A model generated the notes under the pieces. It made no database searches. It saw only the letters and a program-made list of their open reading frames with translations, and was not told the origin of the DNA. A stretch of 12,462 bases of DNA. Source: an uncultured Collinsella sp. Its GTDB lineage: Bacteria > Actinomycetota > Coriobacteriia > Coriobacteriales > Coriobacteriaceae. This document shows positions 6,461 through 12,462 of the stretch, piece after piece. A program made the translations under genes and the position numbers. Location: contig CATVTM010000061.1 of assembly GCA_958346935.1 (NCBI GenBank), positions 1 through 12,462 on the forward strand, written 5' to 3'. The stretch's first letter is position 1, and every line of letters starts with the position of its first letter.

Positions 6461-7014
6461 TGGCTGAGTTCCCGAGCGTTATCGTCGACCTTTCCGAGCA
6501 GCTTGAGTTTCCCGGAGACTCGTATCCGCTGACCGGCAAGGTCGATGTCGCCACCTACACGGTGGGCGAGAAGGAATACCAGCTGCAGGACGGCATCGAC
6601 TACGACGTGGTCTTTACCAATGCCGGCACCGGTGTCCTGCTCACGGGTATGGTTCGCGCGCACGCCACCGGCGAGTGCGACCGTTGCCTGGAGCCCGCCT
6701 CGTTTGATATCGCTGGCGAGATCGAGGAGTTCTACCTCTTTGAGGAGCCCGAGGATCCCGAGGCCTACGAGGACGGCTACGAGCTTCTGGGCGAGGATCG
6801 CATTGTCGATCTGGGCGAGCCCATCAACGACGCGGTTGTCATGGACACGCCGTTTGTGGTGCTCTGCAAGCCCGATTGCCGCGGTCTTTGCCCCGTCTGC
6901 GGTGGTAATCTCAACGTCGAGCAATGCGATTGCGCCGCCCAGGCCGAGTCCGAATGGGCCGAAGCCACGGAAAATCCATTTGCAGCATTAAAGAATCTCA
7001 AGCTTGACGAGTAA
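6460..7014 (+). CDS. yceD: DUF177/YceD family protein, zinc-ribbon-like
   Basis: A 184-residue member of the DUF177/YceD family, almost always encoded beside rpmF and implicated in large-subunit rRNA maturation or L32 supply in bacteria and plastids. A first pair, Cys73 and Cys76 (CDRC), is followed by an acidic stretch, a VDLGEPINDAV segment, and the C-terminal signature CKPDCRGLCPVCGGNLN with Cys136, Cys140, Cys144 and Cys147, then Cys156 and Cys158. The clustered cysteines suggest metal binding, which is inference. The ATG at 6460 shares one base with the previous stop (TAATG) and has no clear ribosome site, so translation is probably coupled to the SepIVA-like gene; a longer in-frame start at 6409 would overlap that gene by 52 nt. 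The protein ends FAALKNL, as family members usually do. Confidence 0.9.
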   Translation: MAEFPSVIVDLSEQLEFPGDSYPLTGKVDVATYTVGEKEYQLQDGIDYDVVFTNAGTGVLLTGMVRAHATGECDRCLEPASFDIAGEIEEFYLFEEPEDPEAYEDGYELLGEDRIVDLGEPINDAVVMDTPFVVLCKPDCRGLCPVCGGNLNVEQCDCAAQAESEWAEATENPFAALKNLKLDE

Positions 7015-7019
7015 AACTG

Positions 7020-7028
7020 TGGTAGTAT
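7020..7028 (+). promoter_or_regulatory. Possible extended -10 promoter for rpmF
   Basis: TGGTAGTAT (hexamer TAGTAT at 7023-7028) begins 6 nt after the DUF177 stop and lies 51 nt before the rpmF start. A near-consensus TTGACG at 7004-7009 inside the end of the upstream gene is only 13 bp away, too close for a normal -35 box. The sequence TGTGGTA is shared with the candidate at 5917-5923. It would let L32 be made at its own rate. Confidence 0.45.
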
Positions 7029-7078
7029 CGCTACTTGCGCGTAATCGCCACACTGGATAGTTCATAAGGAAGGTCACT

Positions 7079-7258
7079 ATGCCCGTACCTAAACAAAAGC
7101 AGGGTCGTATCCGCACTCACACCCGTCGTTCCGCCAACATGAAGATCTCGGCTGCGGCTCAGTCCACGTGCCCCCGTTGCGGCGCTGTCAAGCTCCCGCA
7201 CCACGTGTGCCCCAGCTGCGGTTTCTACAAGGACCGCGAGGTTATCGTTACCGAGTAA
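7079..7258 (+). CDS. rpmF: 50S ribosomal protein L32, zinc-binding form
   Basis: A 59-residue L32, a small structural protein of the large ribosomal subunit. It begins MPVPKQKQGR, followed by a basic THTRRSANMK segment that contacts rRNA. Two CxxC pairs, Cys31-Cys34 (CPRC) and Cys44-Cys47 (CPSC), form a zinc ribbon, so this is the zinc-containing C+ paralogue type. A cysteine-free copy, if the genome has one, is not in this window. The ribosome site AGGAAGG ends 5 nt before the ATG. The yceD-rpmF-plsX order is one of the most conserved in bacteria. It appears flanked by its own promoter and by an intrinsic terminator. Confidence 0.97.
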   Translation: MPVPKQKQGRIRTHTRRSANMKISAAAQSTCPRCGAVKLPHHVCPSCGFYKDREVIVTE

Positions 7259-7297
7259 CTGTATACTCGCATACGATGCCGTTCCAACTGGAACCAC

Positions 7298-7327
7298 AAT
7301 GGCCGGCTCAATGAGTCGGCCATTTTT
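7298..7327 (+). terminator. Intrinsic terminator between rpmF and plsX
   Basis: ATGGCCGGCTC (7299-7309) pairs with GAGTCGGCCAT (7313-7323) around an AAT loop. This is an 11-bp stem with one G-T wobble, followed by TTTT (7324-7327). It sits 18 nt before the plsX start and its end abuts the plsX ribosome site, so it either ends the rpmF message or lets only part of it read into plsX. A smaller hairpin, GTTCC/GGAAC at 7281-7294, lies just upstream. Confidence 0.85.
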
Positions 7328-7344
7328 GTATAAGGAGTATGTAT

Positions 7345-8361
7345 ATGAGTAACGTTCGCGTTTGTGTAGACGTTGTGGGTGGAGACGAGAAGCCTCAGGT
7401 TGTCCTCGACGGTATCGAGGCGGCGCTTGCGGTGGATCCCGATATCGAGGTCTTGGCCGTCGGTCCCGCAGAGATCGTGAACCCCTTTGCCGCGGCTCAC
7501 GCTCGCGTTGAGGCCCTGGAGGCGCCCGATATCATTGCCATGGATGACGATCCCATTCGAGCCGTGATGACCAAGCGCAAGTCCTCGATCGTGCTTGCCT
7601 GCCGCGCCATCAAGAAGGGTAACGCGGACGCGTTCTTCTCTGCCGGCTCCACCGGCGCCATGACCGCTGCCGCCACCGCCTACGTCACGCCCTTTAGGTA
7701 TCAGGCCGAGGGCAAGAAGCAGCCGGTGCGTCCGTGCCTTACCAATGCGCTGCCCAATCGTGCCGGCGGCCTGACGGTCCTGTGCGACATGGGTGCCAAC
7801 CCCGATGTCGAGGTTGACGACATGGTACGTTTTGCCCAGATGGGTAGCGCCTATGCGCGCGTCGTCCTGGGTATTGAGAATCCCCGTGTGGGCTTGCTCG
7901 GTAACGGTACCGAGGACGAGAAGGGCTCCAACTTTACCAAGGCGTGCTTCCCGGCCATGAAGGCCGCCGTCCCCGGCTTTGTGGGCAACTGCGAGGGCAC
8001 CGATATTACATCGGGTAACTTCGATGTTGTCGTTGCCGATGGCATGTCGGGAAACATTGCCCTTAAGGCTACCGAGGGCGCTGCCAAGTTCTTGCTGCAG
8101 GAGCTCAAGGGCGCCTTTACGTCCTCGTTCGGCACCAAGATCGCCGCGCTGCTCATGAAGCAGCAGATGCGCGAGATCAAGGCCAAGCTTTCGGGCGACG
8201 CCAAGGGTGGCGCGATTCTGTTGGGCTTGCGCGGCGTGGTCCTGATCGGCCATGGTGCTACTTCGGTCGAGGCCGTCAAGAACGGCACGCTCGCCGCAGC
8301 CGAAGCCGTGCGCGCCGGGCTGGTCGAGAATGTCGCCAACTCCATGGACGGTATCGTTTAG
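7345..8361 (+). CDS. plsX: Phosphate acyltransferase PlsX
   Basis: A 338-residue PlsX, the peripheral-membrane enzyme that converts acyl-ACP and phosphate to acyl-phosphate, the acyl donor for glycerol-3-phosphate acylation by PlsY. The N-terminal strand reads VCVDVVGGDEKP (usually a DAMGGD motif, so the Met is replaced by Val here). Other family blocks are FFSAGSTGAMTAA, RPCLTNALPNRAG, CDMGANPD, VGLLGNGTEDEKGS, FVGNCEGTDI, VVADGMSGNIALKATEG and GGAILLGLRGVVLIGHG. Length is normal. I chose the ATG at 7345 because GGAG (7334-7337) is 7 nt away; the ATG at 7339 is only 1 nt from it. A second in-frame stop (TAA) follows the TAG directly. Product acyl-phosphate links this gene functionally to fakA upstream and acpP downstream. 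Confidence 0.96.
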   Translation: MSNVRVCVDVVGGDEKPQVVLDGIEAALAVDPDIEVLAVGPAEIVNPFAAAHARVEALEAPDIIAMDDDPIRAVMTKRKSSIVLACRAIKKGNADAFFSAGSTGAMTAAATAYVTPFRYQAEGKKQPVRPCLTNALPNRAGGLTVLCDMGANPDVEVDDMVRFAQMGSAYARVVLGIENPRVGLLGNGTEDEKGSNFTKACFPAMKAAVPGFVGNCEGTDITSGNFDVVVADGMSGNIALKATEGAAKFLLQELKGAFTSSFGTKIAALLMKQQMREIKAKLSGDAKGGAILLGLRGVVLIGHGATSVEAVKNGTLAAAEAVRAGLVENVANSMDGIV

Positions 8362-8411
8362 TAAGAGCGAGTTAGAGCGCTGTTATGTGCCTCGCGGCCT
8401 GCGTCGTGGGG

Positions 8412-8417
8412 TAGAAT
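8412..8417 (+). promoter_or_regulatory. Possible -10 box for acpP
   Basis: TAGAAT, preceded by GTGGGG, lies 72 nt before the acpP start in the 127-nt plsX-acpP gap. No convincing -35 box is present. If used, transcription would start near 8424, a few bases before the inverted repeat at 8430-8453, which would then form at the very 5' end of the acpP message. Confidence 0.35.
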
Positions 8418-8429
8418 CAAAACCGTGTC

Positions 8430-8458
8430 TTGGTGCCGCCCGCGCGGCGCCAATCTTT
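8430..8458 (+). promoter_or_regulatory. Strong inverted repeat in the acpP leader
   Basis: TTGGTGCCGC (8430-8439) pairs with GCGGCGCCAA (8444-8453) around a CCGC tetraloop, a 10-bp stem with one T-G wobble, followed by TCTTT (8454-8458). It may be an intrinsic terminator for read-through from plsX, an attenuator of acpP, or, as DNA, an operator palindrome. The T tract is interrupted by C, so termination would be partial. The acpP ribosome site lies 23 nt further on. Confidence 0.6.
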
Positions 8459-8488
8459 TGGTATTCATGCACTATGAGAGGAAGCGCT

Positions 8489-8731
8489 ATGGACCGCTCC
8501 GAAATCTTTGACAAGATCGCCGAGGTCGCTGCTGACGTTCTGGGCGTCGATGTTGCCGAGATTAGCGATGAGACCACGTTTGACGACCTCGATGCCAATT
8601 CGCTCGAGCGCCTGCAGCTGGTTACGGCTATCGAGGACGAGTTCAATCTCGAGATCGATGACGAGACCCTGCTCTCGCTCAACTCTGTCGCCGACGCCGT
8701 CGACGCTATCGAAGCTGCCAAGGAGGCCTAA
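8489..8731 (+). CDS. acpP: Acyl carrier protein
   Basis: An 80-residue acidic four-helix carrier protein that shuttles acyl chains in type II fatty acid synthesis and supplies acyl groups to PlsX. Ser38, in DANSLERLQLV, is the expected 4'-phosphopantetheine site. Most primary ACPs read Asp-Ser-Leu with Asp or Glu after it; here the residue before Ser is Asn37, with Glu40 two places after Ser. Helix II and III sequences (TAIEDEFNLEIDDE and VADAVDAIEAA) are otherwise typical. I chose the ATG at 8489 because AGAGGA (8477-8482) is 6 nt upstream; an ATG at 8474 precedes that site. rnc starts 3 nt after the stop, so the two are almost certainly co-transcribed, as in many bacteria. Confidence 0.94.
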   Translation: MDRSEIFDKIAEVAADVLGVDVAEISDETTFDDLDANSLERLQLVTAIEDEFNLEIDDETLLSLNSVADAVDAIEAAKEA

Positions 8732-8734
8732 GTC

Positions 8735-9460
8735 TTGGCTTTGTCTGAACGACTTTCGCGCGCCCAGGAAATCCTGGGCCACGAGTTCAAAAACAAGGTG
8801 CTGCTGCGCGCGGCGCTCACGCATCCCTCGGCCGTCGAGGGTCAGCCGGTGTCTGCCAGCTATGAGCGCCTCGAGTTTTTGGGCGATTCCATTTTGGGCG
8901 CCGTGGTGGCTCGTTCGCTTTTTGAGTCCTACCCCGAGTTTGACGAGGGCAAGCTCACGCGCCTGAAGGTGTCCCTTGTCTCGGGCGCCACGCTGTCCGA
9001 GGTTTCCCACGAGCTGGGTATCGACGACATCATCATCTTCGGCGCCTCCGAGACCGGTACGGGTGCGCGCGGCTTACATTCGGCGCTCGAGAACGTCTAC
9101 GAGTCGCTCGTTGGTGCGCTGTATTTGGACGCCGGCTGGGATGTTGCGGCGGAGTTTATCCATCGCACGCTGAAGCCCCATTTGGCCTCTGAGCGTGCCG
9201 AGCATCCCGCGAACCCGAAGTCGTTTTTGCAGGAGTGCGTTCAGGCCGACGGCCATGAGCCTCCTGCGTATAAGTTGGTGGGCTCCGAGGGCCCCGCGCA
9301 TGCGCCTACCTTTACCGCCGTGGTGCTTATCGACGGCATCCGTCAAGGCCGCGGCACCGGCTCCTCTAAGAAGGAAGCCGAGGGAGCTGCCGCGCTCGAG
9401 GCACTCGATCGCATGGGCTACACCACCAACGGCGTGATTCTCAACAAGAAACTCGTTTAA
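8735..9460 (+). CDS. rnc: Ribonuclease III
   Basis: A 241-residue RNase III, the dimeric Mg-dependent endonuclease that cuts double-stranded RNA, including rRNA precursors. The catalytic domain (about 1-155) has the signature YERLEFLGDSIL (residues 43-54) with Glu44, Glu47 and Asp51, and Glu71 in FDEGKLTRLK. The second catalytic segment is ALENVYESLVGALYLD, with Glu123 in place but Asn120 where the family normally has the metal-binding Asp (D114 in E. coli). A dsRNA-binding domain follows (about 161-232), with SFLQECVQADG, the GP-H element and GSSKKEAEGAAALEAL. The start is TTG at 8735, with AAGGAGG (8720-8726) 8 nt upstream inside the end of acpP; no ATG or GTG fits. smc begins 10 nt after the stop. 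Confidence 0.95.
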   Translation: MALSERLSRAQEILGHEFKNKVLLRAALTHPSAVEGQPVSASYERLEFLGDSILGAVVARSLFESYPEFDEGKLTRLKVSLVSGATLSEVSHELGIDDIIIFGASETGTGARGLHSALENVYESLVGALYLDAGWDVAAEFIHRTLKPHLASERAEHPANPKSFLQECVQADGHEPPAYKLVGSEGPAHAPTFTAVVLIDGIRQGRGTGSSKKEAEGAAALEALDRMGYTTNGVILNKKLV

Positions 9461-9470
9461 GCGAGGAACC

Positions 9471-12462
9471 GTGTATCTCAAGTCCCTCACGCTCAAAGGG
9501 TTCAAGTCGTTTGCCGACCGCGCCCACATGTCGTTTGAACCGGGCCTGACGGTCATCGTCGGCCCCAACGGCTCGGGAAAATCGAATATCTCCGATTCGA
9601 TCCTATGGGTCCTGGGCGAGCAAAGCGCCAAGCAGCTGCGCGGCCAGGCCATGGAGGACGTCATCTTCTCGGGCTCGTCGGCGCGCAAGCCGGTGGGTGT
9701 CGCCGAGGTCACGCTGGTGCTCGACAACTCGGACCATATGCTGCCCGTCGACTTTGACGAGGTCGCCATCACCCGTCGCATGTATCGCTCGGGTGAGAGC
9801 GAGTATCTCATCAACTCGAGCCCGTGCCGCCTGATGGACATTCAGGACATCCTGCACGACTCGGGTCTGGGTAAGGATACACATTCCATCATCAGCCAGG
9901 GCAAGCTCGACGCCATTTTGCAGAGCCGCCCCGAGGAGCGCCGTGCCCTCATCGAGGAGGCCGCCGGCATCTCCAAGCACAAGCGCCGCAAGGAGCGTGC
10001 GCTCAAAAAGATCAAGTCGATGGACGAGCACCTGACCCGTGCCCGCGACATCAATAAGGAAATCGCCCGTCAGCTGCGTCCGCTGGAGCGTCAGGTCGAT
10101 CGCGCGCGCAAGTACAAAGAGTTGTCCTCGCGTGCGAACGAGCTTACGCAGGTGCTAGCCGTCGACGAGCTGCGATCGCTGCAGTCGCAGTGGAACGACC
10201 TTGAGGGCCGCTCCAAGGAAGGTGCCGCCGAGCTGGAGCTCGCGCAGTACCGCTCGGGCGAGAAGGAGCGTGAGCTCGAGAAGCTCCAGGTTATGCTCGA
10301 GGAAAAGGGCCTGTTTGTGGGAGACTTGGGCGAGCAGCGCCGCCATATGCAAGATGTGGTCGGTCGCATTAACTCCGACATGCGCCTGCTCGAGGAAAAG
10401 GGCCACAACATGGTGTCGCGCCTGTCCGACATGCGCGGCCAGATCTCGAGTTCCGAGCATCAGCGTCGTCGTGTTGTCGAGGAGCTTGAGGATGCGCGCG
10501 CTCAGCTTGAAGAAGTAACCGGCGCGCATACGCAGGCCCAAGAGGATGTTGACGCCGCCGGTCCTGCCGCCGCCGAGCTGCACGAGCGCCGTGTGGCACT
10601 CGACAATCAGATCTCGCAGCTTACGCGCGAGCAGCGTGATGTGCAGCGTGTGGCCGATAATGCCGCGCTTGAGCTCGCCAAGGTGAAGGATTCGCTTTCC
10701 AACGCCGAGGTCGAGGACAACATGTATGCTTCGCGCCTGGAGCAGATCGACGAGCAGCTCGAGGAGGTCACGGCTTCGCTCGAGAGCCGTTGCGATCGCG
10801 CTGAGGAGTTTGAGAGCGCCCTTGAGGAGGCGCGTCAGGCTCAGACCGATGCGCGTGAGGCCAGCGAGGCTGCCCGCGCTGCCCTCAAAGATCTGCGTGC
10901 CCGCGAGAGCGTGGCACGCAACAAGCTGTCCGAGGTGCGCTCGGAGCTTGCCAGTCAAAAGAAGCTCGATGCCCGCATGGCCGACAGCTCGCCGTTGGTG
11001 AGCCGTCTGGTGGGAGCGCTGGGCGACGATGTTGTTGGTCGTCTGGGTGATGTGCTCGAGGCTCCGCGTGAGCTCGAGGGCCTGGTTGAGCAGCTGCTCG
11101 CTGGCGATATCGATGCGCTGCTGTTCGATGATGCCGCCACGCTTGAGCGAGCCGGCCGTGCGGCACTGGACCAGAAGAAAGCCTCGGGCGAGGCGTTGCT
11201 GGTGGCGCGTGGCGTGAGCAGTTCTGCGGTTGCTGAGGGTGCCGCGGGTACCCGTCTGGTTGATCGCCTGTCAGTGCGCGCGGGCTATGGTCCGGTCGTC
11301 GAGGCCCTGCTCGGCGGCTATTACATTGTCGATGACTTGGCAGCCGCGCTGTCCGCGCCGGTCGTTGACGGCGTGACTTATGTGACCCCCGATGGCGCCC
11401 GCGTTGCCTGTGGTGGCCTGGTGCGCGTGGGCCTCGATGCCGGTGAGGCTTCGGGTGCCTTGGAGCGCAAACGCCGCATTCGCGAGCTCGAGGGCCTGGA
11501 GCCCGATCTGGCCGCTACGTTCGAGCATGTTTCGAATCAGGTCATCGAGGCCAATGCGGCCGTCGAGGAGGCGCGCGCCGCCGAGGGCGATGCTGCCGGC
11601 GAGATTGCCCGCCTTGAGGGCGAGCGCCGCTCGCTGCTCTCAGAGATCGGCCGCTTGGAGCAAAGCGCCAACAATGCCGAAGTCGAGCGCGTGCGTATTT
11701 CCAAGCGCCGTGAGCAGGCTGCTGAGGCCGTCCGCGCCGCTCGTCCCCGAGTGGATGAGCTTACCCGCTCGCGCGATGAGGCCCGCGCTCAGGCGAGTGT
11801 CCTGGGTCTGCAGATTGCCGAGGCCAATGACGAGCTCGATCGCGTGCGTCGCGACGATTCCGAGGCCGCCGGCAAGCTCGCCGACGCCAAGGTGTGCCTG
11901 GCCCAGACGAGCGAACGTCTTCGTTCGCTGAGGGGCCGCGTGCCCGATCTGGAGCATCGCCTGGAGGGCATCGACCGCCGTATCCGCGGAACGCGCCAGG
12001 CCTCGCGCTCGCTCGAGCTGCTGCGCCTGCGTGTCGACCCCATGCACGAGCGCTATTCGGCCCTGCTGGAGCGCGCCTCGGACTGGGCCGCGCGCCTGCG
12101 TGACCAGGCCTCGCTCGAGGAGGCGGACTCGGCTTCGCTCAAGAAGACCATCGAGGACGCCAAGGCCGAGGTCGCCCGCGCTAAGGAGAGTGTCGATACC
12201 GCCAACGCGACGCAAAACGAGTTCAAGGTTGCACGCGGCAAGCTCGAGGTTCAGGTCGAGGCTGCCATCAAGGCGATTACCGCCGACGGCACCACGGTGC
12301 TCGAGGAAGCGCTCATGCTGCCGGCGCCCACCGACCGTGACGCCGCCGAGCGCGAACTCAACCAGCTTGTGCGCCAGATCAACAACCTTGGTCCCGTTAA
12401 CCAAGTTGCCATGGAGGAGTACGAGCAGCTCAAGCGCCGCGCCGACTACATCGAGGAGCAGC
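9471..12462 (+). CDS. smc: Chromosome segregation protein SMC (5' part)
   Basis: The first 997 codons of SMC, cut by the right edge of the window. SMC dimers with ScpA and ScpB compact and resolve the chromosome using ATP. The head begins YLKSLTLKGFKSFA and has Walker A GPNGSGKS (residues 31-38), WVLGEQSAKQLRG, and the ISQGKLDAIL Q-loop region. Two long coiled-coil arms (about 170-500 and 660-960) flank a hinge at about 505-655. The hinge is recognisable by an LLGGYYIVDDLAAAL segment and a terminal CGG motif, but its first half is divergent. The last visible part, NNLGPVNQVAMEEYEQLKRR, is the conserved return to the head; the ABC signature and Walker B should lie beyond the edge. The start is GTG at 9471, set by the conserved N terminus, with GAGG only 4 nt upstream. 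Confidence 0.96.
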   Translation, partial: MYLKSLTLKGFKSFADRAHMSFEPGLTVIVGPNGSGKSNISDSILWVLGEQSAKQLRGQAMEDVIFSGSSARKPVGVAEVTLVLDNSDHMLPVDFDEVAITRRMYRSGESEYLINSSPCRLMDIQDILHDSGLGKDTHSIISQGKLDAILQSRPEERRALIEEAAGISKHKRRKERALKKIKSMDEHLTRARDINKEIARQLRPLERQVDRARKYKELSSRANELTQVLAVDELRSLQSQWNDLEGRSKEGAAELELAQYRSGEKERELEKLQVMLEEKGLFVGDLGEQRRHMQDVVGRINSDMRLLEEKGHNMVSRLSDMRGQISSSEHQRRRVVEELEDARAQLEEVTGAHTQAQEDVDAAGPAAAELHERRVALDNQISQLTREQRDVQRVADNAALELAKVKDSLSNAEVEDNMYASRLEQIDEQLEEVTASLESRCDRAEEFESALEEARQAQTDAREASEAARAALKDLRARESVARNKLSEVRSELASQKKLDARMADSSPLVSRLVGALGDDVVGRLGDVLEAPRELEGLVEQLLAGDIDALLFDDAATLERAGRAALDQKKASGEALLVARGVSSSAVAEGAAGTRLVDRLSVRAGYGPVVEALLGGYYIVDDLAAALSAPVVDGVTYVTPDGARVACGGLVRVGLDAGEASGALERKRRIRELEGLEPDLAATFEHVSNQVIEANAAVEEARAAEGDAAGEIARLEGERRSLLSEIGRLEQSANNAEVERVRISKRREQAAEAVRAARPRVDELTRSRDEARAQASVLGLQIAEANDELDRVRRDDSEAAGKLADAKVCLAQTSERLRSLRGRVPDLEHRLEGIDRRIRGTRQASRSLELLRLRVDPMHERYSALLERASDWAARLRDQASLEEADSASLKKTIEDAKAEVARAKESVDTANATQNEFKVARGKLEVQVEAAIKAITADGTTVLEEALMLPAPTDRDAAERELNQLVRQINNLGPVNQVAMEEYEQLKRRADYIEEQ

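Noticed and set aside
8252..8488. An upstream extension of the acpP frame into plsX
   Set aside because: It overlaps the conserved end of plsX and the hairpin leader; the ATG at 8489 has a proper ribosome site and matches ACP length.

Overview
This window looks like ordinary core chromosome from a GC-rich actinobacterium. Base composition (roughly 60% G+C by eye), codon use, a zinc-ribbon L32 and the gene order point to class Coriobacteriia, most likely a Collinsella-like organism. That placement is inferred from style and synteny and was not searched. All genes are on the + strand, and I see no phage, insertion sequence, CRISPR array or defence island. The long open frames on the minus strand are shadows of GC-rich genes.

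Layout. Positions 1-68 hold short degenerate direct repeats at the window edge. Positions 74-121 look like a strong stable-RNA promoter, with an A/T-rich UP-like stretch, a TTGCCC -35 and a perfect TATAAT -10. It serves two identical tRNA-Asn(GTT) genes at 152-226 and 261-335. These are separated by a small terminator-like hairpin and closed by a clear intrinsic terminator at 342-371.

A tightly packed gene group runs from 530 to 5894: an Asp23/Gls24-family protein, a FakA/YloV-type fatty acid kinase, RecG helicase, RsmD 16S rRNA methyltransferase and CoaD (phosphopantetheine adenylyltransferase). Its gaps are 27 and 10 nt, followed by overlaps of 4 and 8 nt.

A second group starts at 5963 with a coiled-coil protein resembling mycobacterial SepIVA, overlapped by a DUF177/YceD protein. 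rpmF (L32) follows, apparently with its own promoter and terminator. Then come plsX, a 127-nt leader with a strong inverted repeat, acpP, rnc (TTG start) and the first 997 codons of smc (GTG start), which runs off the right edge.

How the genes fit together. FakA phosphorylates exogenous fatty acids, PlsX makes acyl-phosphate from acyl-ACP, AcpP carries the acyl chains, and CoaD helps make the CoA that donates the ACP prosthetic group. The window therefore holds several parts of phospholipid precursor supply. These are interleaved with ribosome and RNA maturation (tRNA, RsmD, YceD, L32, RNase III), DNA repair and chromosome organisation (RecG, SMC), and a probable cell-envelope growth factor.

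I found no undescribed system. The points most worth a second look are an Asn at a catalytic metal-ligand position of RNase III, an Asn-Ser-Leu carrier motif in ACP, the inverted repeat in the acpP leader, the hairpin between the twin tRNAs, and the atypical front half of the SMC hinge.
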